Positions 21,575 through 31,261 of a stretch of DNA of 64,000 nt are shown here, piece by piece. The DNA is taken from the NCBI GenBank assembly GCA_902610585.1, contig CACLWE010000001.1, positions 46,970 to 110,969 of the forward strand. The letters are read 5' to 3'. Position 1 is the stretch's first letter. The number at the start of each line of letters is the position of its first letter. The DNA is from an uncultured Pelagibacteraceae bacterium (GTDB lineage: Bacteria; Pseudomonadota; Alphaproteobacteria; Pelagibacterales; AG-422-B15). The notes beneath the pieces were generated by a model. The model worked only from the letters and a program-made list of their open reading frames with translations, searched no databases and was not told the DNA's origin. The position numbers and the translations under genes are program-made.

Positions 21575-22680
21575 ATCAAAACTAAATCGTCCTTATGTAT
21601 CATTTCTTCTCTGTAAGAGTAACTTAGAATGTTAGCTATTTCATCACTTTTGTGTCCCATAATTTTAATACTTTCTTCTGCAGCGTAACCGGCTAACCCT
21701 ATACCTATTTTATTTTGGTCAGACGACAATACTTCAATAACATCTCCTCTTTCAAAGTTTCCCTCTACTGACTTTACACCAGCCGGTAAGAGACTGCTTC
21801 CTTTTTTAAGTGCATCAACAGCTCCATCATCAATTATTATTTTACCTACGGGCTTCATTGTTCCCGCGATCCATTGCTTGCGTGCTGCCAAGGGGGTCTT
21901 AGTTGGTTCAAACCATGTACATGGACGTCCCTCAAATAAGGACTTTACAGGTCTCATTATAGAACCATTAGTAATTGCTAAGTGACAGCCTGATAGCATA
22001 GCTGTCTTTGCGGCTTGAATTTTTGTCTTCATTCCACCTTTTCCGTAATCCGAAATTGATTGCCCAATCATTTTTTCAATATCTTTATCAATTTCACTTA
22101 CTTTGTTTATCAATTTTACATCCTCATCAGTACTAGGATCAGCAGAATAAAGGCCATTAATATTAGATAATAAAATAAGACAATCTGCACTTGTTATTTG
22201 AGCCACTCTTGATGCAAGTCTATCATTGTCCCCATATCTTATTTCACTTGTCGCGATTGTATCATTTTCATTAACGACTGGAACAATACCCAATTTTAAT
22301 AATGTATCTATTGTTCTTCTGGCATTTATTGATCTTCTTCTTTGTTCAGTATCATCTAAGGTAAGAAGAATTTGGGAAATTTTAATTTCATTCTTTTCAA
22401 AGGCACTCTTAAATGAGCCCATTAAATGTATTTGGCCCACAGCAGATACAGCTTGATTCATATCCATCTTCATATTTTTCATATCAAGATCTAAATCTTT
22501 TGCGCCCATCGCAATTGCTCCAGAAGAAACAATTATAACCTCTTTATCATTTTCTCTTAAATATTTAACATCTTCAGCAAGACTATTAAGCCATTCTTTA
22601 TTAAGACTTCCCGAAGTTTCATTGAATAGAAGTGCAGATCCAATTTTGATAATAATTCTATTTGTTTGTTCTAATTTCAT
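21571..22680 (-). CDS. proB: Glutamate 5-kinase
   Basis: This 369-residue enzyme starts proline synthesis. The amino-acid kinase domain covers about residues 1-255, with IIIKIGSALLF, IIVSSGAIAMGAKDL, NENDTIATSEIRYGDNDRLA and GKGGMKTKIQAAK. A C-terminal PUA domain (about 275-360, GRI-like start GKIIIDDGAVDALKKGSSLL) is present as in most proteobacterial ProB. The product feeds directly to the overlapping proA. Feedback control by proline is expected from the family and not visible here. Confidence 0.98.
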   Translation of the reverse strand: MKLEQTNRIIIKIGSALLFNETSGSLNKEWLNSLAEDVKYLRENDKEVIIVSSGAIAMGAKDLDLDMKNMKMDMNQAVSAVGQIHLMGSFKSAFEKNEIKISQILLTLDDTEQRRRSINARRTIDTLLKLGIVPVVNENDTIATSEIRYGDNDRLASRVAQITSADCLILLSNINGLYSADPSTDEDVKLINKVSEIDKDIEKMIGQSISDYGKGGMKTKIQAAKTAMLSGCHLAITNGSIMRPVKSLFEGRPCTWFEPTKTPLAARKQWIAGTMKPVGKIIIDDGAVDALKKGSSLLPAGVKSVEGNFERGDVIEVLSSDQNKIGIGLAGYAAEESIKIMGHKSDEIANILSYSYREEMIHKDDLVLI

Positions 22681-23670
<990 letters not shown>

Positions 23671-23689
23671 TTAGAAAAAAGATATAGAC

Positions 23690-23947
23690 TTACTCTTTGG
23701 GAACAACAGAAATAAATGTTTTTCCGTTTTTTTTCTTACCAAACTTTACAAAGCCATCAACAAGCGAAAAAATTGTATGATCTTTTCCAAGGCCTACATT
23801 ATCACCTGGGTGCCATTTAGTACCCCTTTGTCTAGCTATGATGTTACCAGGTATTACAGTTTGACCACTGTATTTCTTTATACCCAATCTTCTTCCAGCT
23901 GAGTCTCTTCCGTTTCTCGATGAGCCGCCAGCTTTTTTAGTTGCCAT
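23690..23947 (-). CDS. rpmA: 50S ribosomal protein L27
   Basis: This 85-residue protein has the full L27 sequence: [20 protein letters not shown] at the start, [20 protein letters not shown], then [20 protein letters not shown] and a short C-terminal strand. The N-terminal tail reaches toward the peptidyl transferase centre. It follows rplU with a two-base gap. Confidence 0.99.
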   Translation of the reverse strand: MATKKAGGSSRNGRDSAGRRLGIKKYSGQTVIPGNIIARQRGTKWHPGDNVGLGKDHTIFSLVDGFVKFGKKKNGKTFISVVPKE

Positions 23948-23949
23948 TA

Positions 23950-24384
23950 TTAGCTATCCTTTTTTTTCACAGTTTTCTTTTTAACTGTAGTTTTCTTTTT
24001 TGTAACTGTTTTCTTTTCAGTTTCTAACTTCGTATCACTTGCTTTCTTCACAGCTTTTTTTGAAGCGAATCCAGGTATATCAAGTGAATTAATTTTTAAA
24101 AAAGTTATATCCTGTCTGTGACCATTAAGCCTTCGATAGTTTTTTCTTCTTTTCTTCTTAAATACTAAAATTTTTCTATCTCTGTCTTGTTTAACAATTT
24201 CAGCATTAACTTTCGCGCCACTGATTTGTGGAGATCCCACAGAAAATTGTTCTTTATCACAAGCGAAAAGGACATCATCGATAGTGATCTTATCACCATC
24301 TTTGCCATCAATTTTGCTCACACTCAACATAGTGTTTTCGCTAACTTTATACTGCTTTCCGCCAGTTGAAATAATCGCAAACAT
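23950..24384 (-). CDS. rplU: 50S ribosomal protein L21 with a lysine-rich C-terminal tail
   Basis: The first 103 residues are ordinary L21 ([16 protein letters not shown], then [22 protein letters not shown]). About 40 further residues form a basic tail of Lys and Thr repeats, such as [17 protein letters not shown]-terminal extensions of L21 occur in other alphaproteobacteria, but their function is not clear. It is the first gene of the rplU-rpmA-obgE run and has its own well-formed promoter at 24420-24447. Confidence 0.98.
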   Translation of the reverse strand: MFAIISTGGKQYKVSENTMLSVSKIDGKDGDKITIDDVLFACDKEQFSVGSPQISGAKVNAEIVKQDRDRKILVFKKKRRKNYRRLNGHRQDITFLKINSLDIPGFASKKAVKKASDTKLETEKKTVTKKKTTVKKKTVKKKDS

Positions 24385-24419
24385 AATAGAAATTACTATT
24401 TGATATTAAAAGTGGCCTG

Positions 24420-24447
24420 AATATAAACGTCACTTTTCTTATGTCAA
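24420..24447 (-). promoter_or_regulatory. Sigma70-type promoter for rplU-rpmA operon
   Basis: On the minus strand a perfect TTGACA (24447-24442) is separated by 16 bases from TATATT (24425-24420). Transcription would start near 24413, giving a leader of about 29 bases before the rplU ATG at 24384. The remaining intergenic sequence up to 24549 holds no other clear signal. Confidence 0.6.
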
Positions 24448-24549
24448 TAGCCATAATTTCAGATAAAAAAACTTAAAATCTGCGAGATTTATGCATAAAA
24501 TATACATATAAATACCCTACTTAATCAGCGTTTTATCAAATAAATAAAT

Positions 24550-25764
24550 ATGACCTTATCAATAAAACCATTCAAAGCCTTTAGGCCTTTACAGAAAAGA
24601 GTAGAGGAAGTGGTATTGCCAACTTTTGATAATTTAACGAACAAACAGTTAAATAAAATTTTAAAAGAGTCAGAATATAATTTCCTAAACGTAGTAAGCC
24701 CAAAAGCATTTTACCCTAACATTACCAAAAAAAATTCAAAAAAGCACGCATACGAGCACTTAGAATCTATGATTAAGAATAATATTATTTTTCAGGAGAA
24801 GGAAGAATGTTTTTATATATATTGTTTAGATAAATATAATAAGAAGCAGTTTGGTATAGTTGCATCAATAGAGCTCGACGAAGGGAATAATAAAATTCTG
24901 AAACATGAAGCAATATTTAAAGCACGATCGAATTCTATCATGGAAACAATTGAACATACAAAAATGCAAATAGGTCCAGTTTATTTATCCTATAAAAATC
25001 AAAATAGCAGACCCATTGATTTTAAAAAATACGAAAGAAAAAAACCTCTTTATAAATTTAAGTCGCCAGGCGGTACAACCAGATCTCTTTGGAAAGTAAG
25101 TGAAAAAAATGAAATCCAATCTTTGAGAAAGAAATTATCAAAAATTCGAAAATTTTATATTGCTGATGGGCATCACAGGTACTCCGCTATTGAAAATTTA
25201 AATAAAAAGAAAAATATTAATAAAATTAAAAAAGAAAAAATAAACCTTCTTGCGGCAATATTTGATGAGCATTCTGTTAATATATTGAGCTTTCATCGAC
25301 TAGCTAAATTTAAAAATTTTAATCAACAAAAAATAATTCAGGCCTTAAAGAAAAAATTTAAGCTAGAAAAAAAATTAAAATTTAAAAATCCGTGTGACCC
25401 AGGCAGTGTGATGATATACTTAAATAAAACTTGGTACAATGTTTCACTCACATCAAATAAAAAACTCTATACTAAATATGAAACTGACACTGACATAGTT
25501 GAGAAAATAATGATAAATAGTATCATTAAAAAACAATGTAATTGTTCTTTAGTAAATTTGTCGAATATTCCTGGTAAATTTGATCATAAAAAGTTAGCAA
25601 ATGAAGTGGATAAAGGTGTGGCAGATATAGGATTTTTTATTTGCCCTTTACCGATGAAAAAGATAATGTCCATCGCAGACAAAGGTAAGATTGTCCCTAA
25701 AAAGTCAACTTACTTTGATCCGAAGCCTGCTGATGGCTTGGTTAATTTGCTTATGGATATTTAA
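24550..25764 (+). CDS. DUF1015 family protein (serine-biosynthesis neighbour)
   Basis: This 404-residue protein matches the DUF1015 family: KPFKAFRPLQ at the start, FYIYCLDKY, VASIELDEGNNKILKHE, the central RSLWKV and the conserved IADGHHRYSA near residue 203, ending with PKSTYFDPKPADGLVNLLMD. The biochemical role is not established. Homologues in other bacteria are often found beside serC and serA, and here serC starts 4 bases after its stop, so a role linked to serine or phosphoserine is a reasonable inference. The sequence is unusually rich in lysine and asparagine. Confidence 0.93.
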   Translation: MTLSIKPFKAFRPLQKRVEEVVLPTFDNLTNKQLNKILKESEYNFLNVVSPKAFYPNITKKNSKKHAYEHLESMIKNNIIFQEKEECFYIYCLDKYNKKQFGIVASIELDEGNNKILKHEAIFKARSNSIMETIEHTKMQIGPVYLSYKNQNSRPIDFKKYERKKPLYKFKSPGGTTRSLWKVSEKNEIQSLRKKLSKIRKFYIADGHHRYSAIENLNKKKNINKIKKEKINLLAAIFDEHSVNILSFHRLAKFKNFNQQKIIQALKKKFKLEKKLKFKNPCDPGSVMIYLNKTWYNVSLTSNKKLYTKYETDTDIVEKIMINSIIKKQCNCSLVNLSNIPGKFDHKKLANEVDKGVADIGFFICPLPMKKIMSIADKGKIVPKKSTYFDPKPADGLVNLLMDI

Positions 25765-25768
25765 TTTA

Positions 25769-26929
25769 ATGGAAAAGCCCGCTCAGAAACCTCATTATCC
25801 TTATTTTTCATCCGGTCCTTGCGCCAAACCTCCTGGATGGTCGTTTGATAATTTAAAAAATGCAGCTCTTTCAAGGTCTCACAGATCTGGTGCAGCTGTT
25901 AAAAAACTTCAAGAGGTAATTGATAAGTCAAGACAACTGTTGGAAATTCCTGATGACTACTTAATTGGTATTGTTCCCGCGTCTGACACTGGCGCTGTTG
26001 AAATGGCTATGTGGTGTATGCTTGGTCAAAGAGGAGTTGAAGTTTATTCATGGGAAAATTTTGGTCATGACTGGAATATAGACGCAGGAGAACAACTGCC
26101 TCTAAAAGATAAAAAGTTAATTAAAGCAGAATATGGCGAACTTCCTGATTTTTCTCATAGCAATTCTGACAACGATATTGTTTTTACATGGAATGGTACT
26201 ACCGCAGGTGTAAGAATAAAAAATACTGATTGGATAAGTGATCAAAGAAAAGGATTAACAATATGCGATGCCACATCAGCAGTTTTTTCAATGCACATGG
26301 ATTGGCATAAATTAGATGTGATTACTTACTCATGGCAAAAAGTTTTAGGAAGTGAAGCTGCCCATGGTATGTTGATTTTATCCCCTCGTGCAGTTGAACG
26401 ACTTGAAACTTTCACTCCACCATGGCCCATCCCAAAAATATTTCGTCTAGCAAATAATCAAAAATTAATTTCAGGAATATTTTCTGGAGCAACAATAAAC
26501 ACTCCATCCATGATCAGTGTTGAAGATGTATTAAATTCCCTTAACTGGGGCTTAGAGTTAGGCGGTTTAAATAAATTAATTGATATATCAGAAACAAATT
26601 TAAAATTAGTTAATAATTGGATTGATAAGCATGATAATTTTGAATTTCTAGCTAAAGATCCAGAGACCAGATCTTGTACTTCAATTTGTATACTTCCAAA
26701 GGATGAGTGGTTTAAAGCTCTTAATGACGAAGACAAAGTAAATTTTATGAAGGAAGTTTGTTCATTGCTTGAAAGCAATGAAGCAGGATATGATCTAAAC
26801 TCCTATAAAACGGCACCACCGGGAATTAGAATATGGGGCGGTTCAACAGTTGAAAATAAAAATGTTGAACTTGTTCTACCTTGGATTGACTGGGCTTATT
26901 TAACAACTAAAGAAGCCTTTAAAAAGTGA
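25769..26929 (+). CDS. serC: Phosphoserine aminotransferase
   Basis: This 386-residue PLP enzyme makes phosphoserine from 3-phosphohydroxypyruvate. It is of the alphaproteobacterial type: PYFSSGPCAKPPGWS near the N-terminus, IGIVPASDTGAVEMAMW, then VFSMHMDWHKLDV and the PLP lysine Lys191 in SWQKVLGSEAAHG. I place the start at the ATG at 25769 (MEKPAQKPHYPYF). An in-frame upstream start at 25691 would add 26 unrelated residues inside the DUF1015 gene. The stop overlaps the GTG of serA by four bases. Confidence 0.96.
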   Translation: MEKPAQKPHYPYFSSGPCAKPPGWSFDNLKNAALSRSHRSGAAVKKLQEVIDKSRQLLEIPDDYLIGIVPASDTGAVEMAMWCMLGQRGVEVYSWENFGHDWNIDAGEQLPLKDKKLIKAEYGELPDFSHSNSDNDIVFTWNGTTAGVRIKNTDWISDQRKGLTICDATSAVFSMHMDWHKLDVITYSWQKVLGSEAAHGMLILSPRAVERLETFTPPWPIPKIFRLANNQKLISGIFSGATINTPSMISVEDVLNSLNWGLELGGLNKLIDISETNLKLVNNWIDKHDNFEFLAKDPETRSCTSICILPKDEWFKALNDEDKVNFMKEVCSLLESNEAGYDLNSYKTAPPGIRIWGGSTVENKNVELVLPWIDWAYLTTKEAFKK

Positions 26930-27867
26930 ATAAAGTACTTATTGCCGATAATGTTTCTGACGCTGTTTTTAAAGTATTTGATGAAAATAACATTGAATAT
27001 GTTCAGAAAACAGGTCTTAGTGAAGACGAGCTTTCAAGAGAAATCGTAGATTACGCCGGGTTAGTAATTAGATCAGCAGTCACTGTAACTGACAAAATAA
27101 TAAGCAGCGCTAAAAATCTGAGAGTTATTGGTAGGCCAGGCGTAGGGGTTGACAATGTTGACCTTGACTCAGCTACCAAAAATAACATCGTAGTCATGAA
27201 CACTCCTCTTGGAAATGTTCAAGCAACTGCCGAACTTACATTTTCTATTATACATGCATTAATGAGAAAAATTACAGAGGCAAATGAGTCAATGCACAGT
27301 AAAAAATGGGAGAAAAAGAATTTCATTGGATCTGAGATGTTGGGCAAAACTATTGGCATCGTAGGATTTGGGAATATAGGAAAAAAAATTTCTGAAATAT
27401 CACACGCATATGGAATGAATGTTCTTGTTCATAGTGCTTCATTAAGTGATACAGAACAAAAAAAATATAAAGTTGAAAAAGTATCTTTTGAAGAAATTTT
27501 GTTACACTCAGATATTATAACGTTTCATAATAAACTATCAGATAAATCAAAATATATGATTAATAAAGACACTCTTAAAACAATTAAAAAAACAGCAATT
27601 ATTATTAATTGTGCGAGAGGGGGGATTGTAAATGAAAATGATGTTAAGAATGCAATTGATAAAAATGGTTTAGGAGGATATGGTTGCGATGTTTACGAGA
27701 AAGAGCCACAAACTGATAGTATATTCTCAGGTATGAAAAAAGTTATAATGACACCTCACATCGGCGCCAGTACTGCAGAGGCGCAAGAAAAAGTTGCTAT
27801 ACAAATTGCAGAGCAAATGGTCGATTATCTTTTAAATAATAATGTAGTTAACCAAGTAAACAAATAA
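26926..27867 (+). CDS. serA: D-3-phosphoglycerate dehydrogenase, short form without ACT domain
   Basis: This 313-residue 2-hydroxyacid dehydrogenase oxidises 3-phosphoglycerate, the first step to serine. It has VIGRPGVGVDNVDL, the NAD motif GKTIGIVGFGNIGK near residue 140, NCARGGIVNE and the catalytic TPHIGASTAEAQEKV. It ends immediately after the catalytic domain, so both the ASB and the ACT regulatory domains of the long SerA form (about 525 residues) are missing. It starts with GTG within the serC stop. Function is well supported by the serC-serA-gpmA context, though 2-hydroxyacid dehydrogenases as a class can be misassigned. Confidence 0.9.
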   Translation: MNKVLIADNVSDAVFKVFDENNIEYVQKTGLSEDELSREIVDYAGLVIRSAVTVTDKIISSAKNLRVIGRPGVGVDNVDLDSATKNNIVVMNTPLGNVQATAELTFSIIHALMRKITEANESMHSKKWEKKNFIGSEMLGKTIGIVGFGNIGKKISEISHAYGMNVLVHSASLSDTEQKKYKVEKVSFEEILLHSDIITFHNKLSDKSKYMINKDTLKTIKKTAIIINCARGGIVNENDVKNAIDKNGLGGYGCDVYEKEPQTDSIFSGMKKVIMTPHIGASTAEAQEKVAIQIAEQMVDYLLNNNVVNQVNK

Positions 27868-28587
27868 ATGTCTAATACTCTGATATTAATCAGACACGGT
27901 AAAAGTGTTTGGAACGTAAAAAATATTTTTACCGGATGGGTTGATGTAGAATTAGACGATTTAGGAAAAAAAGAGGCATTAAAGTCAGCATTGTTGCTCA
28001 AAGAAGCTGAAATAGTTCCTTCATTCGCATTTACATCATTTTTAAAAAGGGCACAAAATACGCTTCAAATAATTCTTGAGGAATTAAATATATATAATCT
28101 TCACACAGAAACTGCCTGGGAATTAAATGAAAGACACTATGGAGCACTGCAAGGATTAAACAAAGATGAAGTTAAAAAAAAATATGGTGAAGATCAGTTT
28201 TTAAAATGGAGGAGAGGTTACAGCACACCACCACCTGCACTACCAATTGATAGTGAAATGAATCCTAATAAAGACGATTTATATAAAGGAATAAATAATT
28301 TACCCCTAACAGAATGTTTAGAAGATACGTATGCGAGAGTAATTCCTTACTGGGAAAATTCTATAAAACCTTTAGTACTAAAAAATACCACTATTATTTC
28401 AGCACATGGAAACAGCTTAAGAGCTCTATGTAAGTACTTGTTTGACGTATCTGATGAAGACATAACAAGCTTAGAAATACCAACTGCAAATCCACTAGTT
28501 ATCAGCCTAAATAATAGTTGCAAAATTCACTCCGCAAGTTATCTTGATGCCTCCAGAGCACAAAAATTGCCAATAATTGGCGAATAA
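27868..28587 (+). CDS. gpmA: 2,3-bisphosphoglycerate-dependent phosphoglycerate mutase
   Basis: This 239-residue histidine phosphatase superfamily enzyme interconverts 3- and 2-phosphoglycerate. The catalytic LIRHGKSVWN (phospho-His10) is at residues 6-15, FTGWVDVELDDLGKKEA follows, then ELNERHYGALQGLNK, and the second histidine is in ISAHGNSLRAL. It begins directly on the base after the serA stop, so the enzyme that supplies or drains 3-phosphoglycerate is tied to serine synthesis. Confidence 0.96.
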   Translation: MSNTLILIRHGKSVWNVKNIFTGWVDVELDDLGKKEALKSALLLKEAEIVPSFAFTSFLKRAQNTLQIILEELNIYNLHTETAWELNERHYGALQGLNKDEVKKKYGEDQFLKWRRGYSTPPPALPIDSEMNPNKDDLYKGINNLPLTECLEDTYARVIPYWENSIKPLVLKNTTIISAHGNSLRALCKYLFDVSDEDITSLEIPTANPLVISLNNSCKIHSASYLDASRAQKLPIIGE

Positions 28588-28599
28588 AAAGGGAAAGTT

Positions 28600-29772
28600 A
28601 TGAGTGAAGTATTTATTACATCTGCCGTTAGAACAGCCGTTGGTTCTTTTAATGGATCTTTATCGGGTATGCCAGCACACGATTTAGGTACAATAGTTAT
28701 AAAAGAAACGCTTAATAGATCAGGCATTGAAGGTGGTGATGTAGATGAGGTGATACTTGGACAAGTACTAACTGCAGCAACCGGTCAAAACCCTGCTAGA
28801 CAAGCATCAATAAATGCTGGTTTAAATAAAGAAACCCCAGCATGGCTAGTTAATCAAGTTTGTGGATCTGGCTTACGAAGTGTTGCTTTGGCCTACCAAT
28901 CTATAATGAATGGCGATGCAAATATTATTATTGCTGGTGGACAAGAAAGTATGAGTCAATCCCCGCACTGTATGCACCTAAGAAATGGTACCAAAATGGG
29001 CGATGATAAGATGATCGACTCAATGATCAAAGATGGTTTGTGGGATGCTTTTAATGGATATCACATGGGAACAACTGCTGAAAATGTTGCACAACAATGG
29101 CAAATTACTAGAGATCAACAAGATGAATTTGCTTTTAACTCACAACAGAAAGCAAGTAAAGCTAAAGCAGATGGAGTATTTAAGGATGAAATTGTTCCAG
29201 TTGAAGTCCCATCAAGAAAAGAGACAGTAGTTTTTGATAGTGATGAATATATTAAAGACAATGTTCAATTAGAAAAAATTTCATCTTTAAGACCTGCATT
29301 TGCAAAAGAGGGAACAGTTACAGCGGCAAATGCAAGTGGTATAAACGATGGCGCAGCTGCTTTGGCAGTAATGTCCTCAGATGAAATGAAAAAAAGAAAC
29401 CTTGAGCCTATGGCAAGAATTGTATCGTGGTCAAGTGCTGGGGTTGATCCATCTGTGATGGGTACAGGACCTATACCTGCAAGCAGAAAAGCTCTTGATA
29501 AAGCAGGGTGGGATGTTTCTGATTTAGATTTAATTGAGTCAAATGAAGCATTTGCCGCTCAATCTTGTGCAGTAAATAAAGAAATGGGATGGGATGTTTC
29601 AAAAGTGAATGTTAATGGGGGAGCGATTGCCATAGGACATCCAATTGGTGCGTCAGGAGCTAGAATTCTTGTAACATTATTAAATCAAATGAAAAGACAG
29701 GACGCTAAAAAAGGACTTGCCACATTATGCATTGGTGGCGGTATGGGTGTCGCTTTGTGCGTCGAACGATAG
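28600..29772 (+). CDS. phaA: Acetyl-CoA acetyltransferase (beta-ketothiolase)
   Basis: This 390-residue thiolase condenses two acetyl-CoA to acetoacetyl-CoA. The acyl-binding Cys88 is in NQVCGSGLRSVAL, His347 in GGAIAIGHPIGASGAR and Cys377 in CIGGGMGVALC. AAGGGAAAG gives a good ribosome site. It is followed by phaB after 9 bases, so acetoacetyl-CoA goes to (R)-3-hydroxybutyryl-CoA. A PHB synthase gene is not in the window. The pair can also feed the ethylmalonyl-CoA pathway, whose signature genes lie at 43.5-48.5 kb. Confidence 0.97.
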   Translation: MSEVFITSAVRTAVGSFNGSLSGMPAHDLGTIVIKETLNRSGIEGGDVDEVILGQVLTAATGQNPARQASINAGLNKETPAWLVNQVCGSGLRSVALAYQSIMNGDANIIIAGGQESMSQSPHCMHLRNGTKMGDDKMIDSMIKDGLWDAFNGYHMGTTAENVAQQWQITRDQQDEFAFNSQQKASKAKADGVFKDEIVPVEVPSRKETVVFDSDEYIKDNVQLEKISSLRPAFAKEGTVTAANASGINDGAAALAVMSSDEMKKRNLEPMARIVSWSSAGVDPSVMGTGPIPASRKALDKAGWDVSDLDLIESNEAFAAQSCAVNKEMGWDVSKVNVNGGAIAIGHPIGASGARILVTLLNQMKRQDAKKGLATLCIGGGMGVALCVER

Positions 29773-29781
29773 GAGAAAATT

Positions 29782-30504
29782 ATGTCTAAAGTAGCATTAG
29801 TAACTGGAGGAACAAGAGGAATAGGTGCTGCAATATCTCTTGCTTTAAAAAAGGAGGGGTGCAATGTTGCTGCAACCTATAGTTCAAATTCAGATGCAGC
29901 AAATAAGTTTTCATCCGAAAACGGTATTGAGGTATTTCAATGGAATGTTGCCGATGCAGCTGCATGTGAAGCGGGCGTAAAGCAAGTTGCTGATAAGCTG
30001 GGCACTGTTGACATTTTAGTGAATAATGCCGGCATTTCCAAAGCTTCAATGGCTCATAAAATGTCAGTTGAACAATGGGATGATGTAATAAGAACTGACT
30101 TAGATTCAGTTTTTTATATGACAAGATGTGTACTTGAAGGCATGAGAGAAAAATCTTTTGGAAGAATAATCAGCATTTCTTCTATTAACGGTCAAAAAGG
30201 TGAGATGGGTCTAATAAATTATAGTGCGGCAAAAGCTGGTTTATTAGGTTTTACCAAAGCATTAGCGCAAGAAACTGCTAGAAAGAATATTACAGTTAAC
30301 GCTATTGCACCTGGCTATATCGATACTGAAATTCTAGCGGATGCCTCCGAGGATTTTATGAAAAGTTTAATTGGAAAAATTCCTGTAGGAAGACTTGGAA
30401 CAGTTGATGAGGTTTCACGAATAGTTACATTCCTTGCTAGTGATGAAGCGGGCTTTATAACAGGTTCTACGATATCTGCAAACGGTGGACAATATTTTAC
30501 TTAA
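29782..30504 (+). CDS. phaB: Acetoacetyl-CoA reductase
   Basis: This 240-residue short-chain dehydrogenase of the PhaB type reduces acetoacetyl-CoA to (R)-3-hydroxybutyryl-CoA with NADPH. It has the cofactor motif TGGTRGIGAAIS (residues 8-19), NNAGISKASMAHKM, the catalytic Ser in ISISSINGQKGEMG and Tyr147/Lys151 in NYSAAKAG. An AGGAGA ribosome site lies 7 bases ahead of the ATG. FabG-like ketoacyl reductases are close relatives, but pairing with phaA favours PhaB. It overlaps the convergent gloB end by four bases. Confidence 0.94.
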   Translation: MSKVALVTGGTRGIGAAISLALKKEGCNVAATYSSNSDAANKFSSENGIEVFQWNVADAAACEAGVKQVADKLGTVDILVNNAGISKASMAHKMSVEQWDDVIRTDLDSVFYMTRCVLEGMREKSFGRIISISSINGQKGEMGLINYSAAKAGLLGFTKALAQETARKNITVNAIAPGYIDTEILADASEDFMKSLIGKIPVGRLGTVDEVSRIVTFLASDEAGFITGSTISANGGQYFT

Positions 30505-31259
30505 AAGGAATCTTTGAGATTTCTTATATGACCGAATACTTCTTCTGGACTTTTACCCGTAAGCCCAAGAGAGTTGATCAAATCTTCATCATCTGCCTTT
30601 AAGAAAATATTTAATCTCTTTTCATCACCAATTGTTGATGGAATAGATGGTATGTTTTGTTTATCTAGGCTTTTCAGACGATCCATTTTTGATACTATTT
30701 CATCCGACGGGTAAATAGAGCTTATAAAATTTCCATTACTTAAAGTATATTCATGGCCACAGTAAATTTTTGTTTCATCAGGTAGATCCCTTAGTTTTGT
30801 AAGAGATTTCCACATCATTTCTGGTGAACCTTCAAAAAGTCTACCACATCCAAGTGAAAATAGCGTGTCACCAGTAAAAACAAGTTTTAGGGATTCAAAA
30901 TAAAAAGCGATGTGGCCCGTAGTATGCCCAGGTATTTCAATTATCTGAGCATTGTGTTCATCAAAATTCCAAATATCACCCTCTGAAACTTGTATATCAA
31001 TTCCTGGTATTCTCTCAAAATCTTTTTTGCTGCCAACTATTTTGCATCCATACTTTTCTTTGAGTTCAAAATTTCCTCCTACATGATCAAAATGATGATG
31101 AGTATTAAGTATGAATTTTAAATTAAGTTTGTGTTTATTTAGAACATCAATTACAGGACCTGCTTCAGAAGGATCAACAACAAATGCATCCCCATTTTTA
31201 TTTGAGTATATATAAGCATAATTATCGCTTAAGCATTTAACAATAAGTATTTCATTCAT
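30501..31259 (-). CDS. gloB: Hydroxyacylglutathione hydrolase (glyoxalase II)
   Basis: This 252-residue metallo-beta-lactamase fold enzyme hydrolyses S-lactoylglutathione in methylglyoxal detoxification. The metal-binding THHHFDHVGG lies near residues 53-62, the C-terminal half has TGHIAFYF and TGDTLFSLGCGRLFEGSPEMM, and YCGHEYTLSN is the substrate-binding signature. It follows metW after two bases on the same strand, so it may be read through from the metX promoter. Confidence 0.95.
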   Translation of the reverse strand: MNEILIVKCLSDNYAYIYSNKNGDAFVVDPSEAGPVIDVLNKHKLNLKFILNTHHHFDHVGGNFELKEKYGCKIVGSKKDFERIPGIDIQVSEGDIWNFDEHNAQIIEIPGHTTGHIAFYFESLKLVFTGDTLFSLGCGRLFEGSPEMMWKSLTKLRDLPDETKIYCGHEYTLSNGNFISSIYPSDEIVSKMDRLKSLDKQNIPSIPSTIGDEKRLNIFLKADDEDLINSLGLTGKSPEEVFGHIRNLKDSF

Positions 31260-31261
31260 AT

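Noticed and set aside
25691..25768. serC starting at 25691
   Set aside because: The added 26 residues are out-of-frame DUF1015 sequence and absent from the SerC family; ATG 25769 gives normal length.
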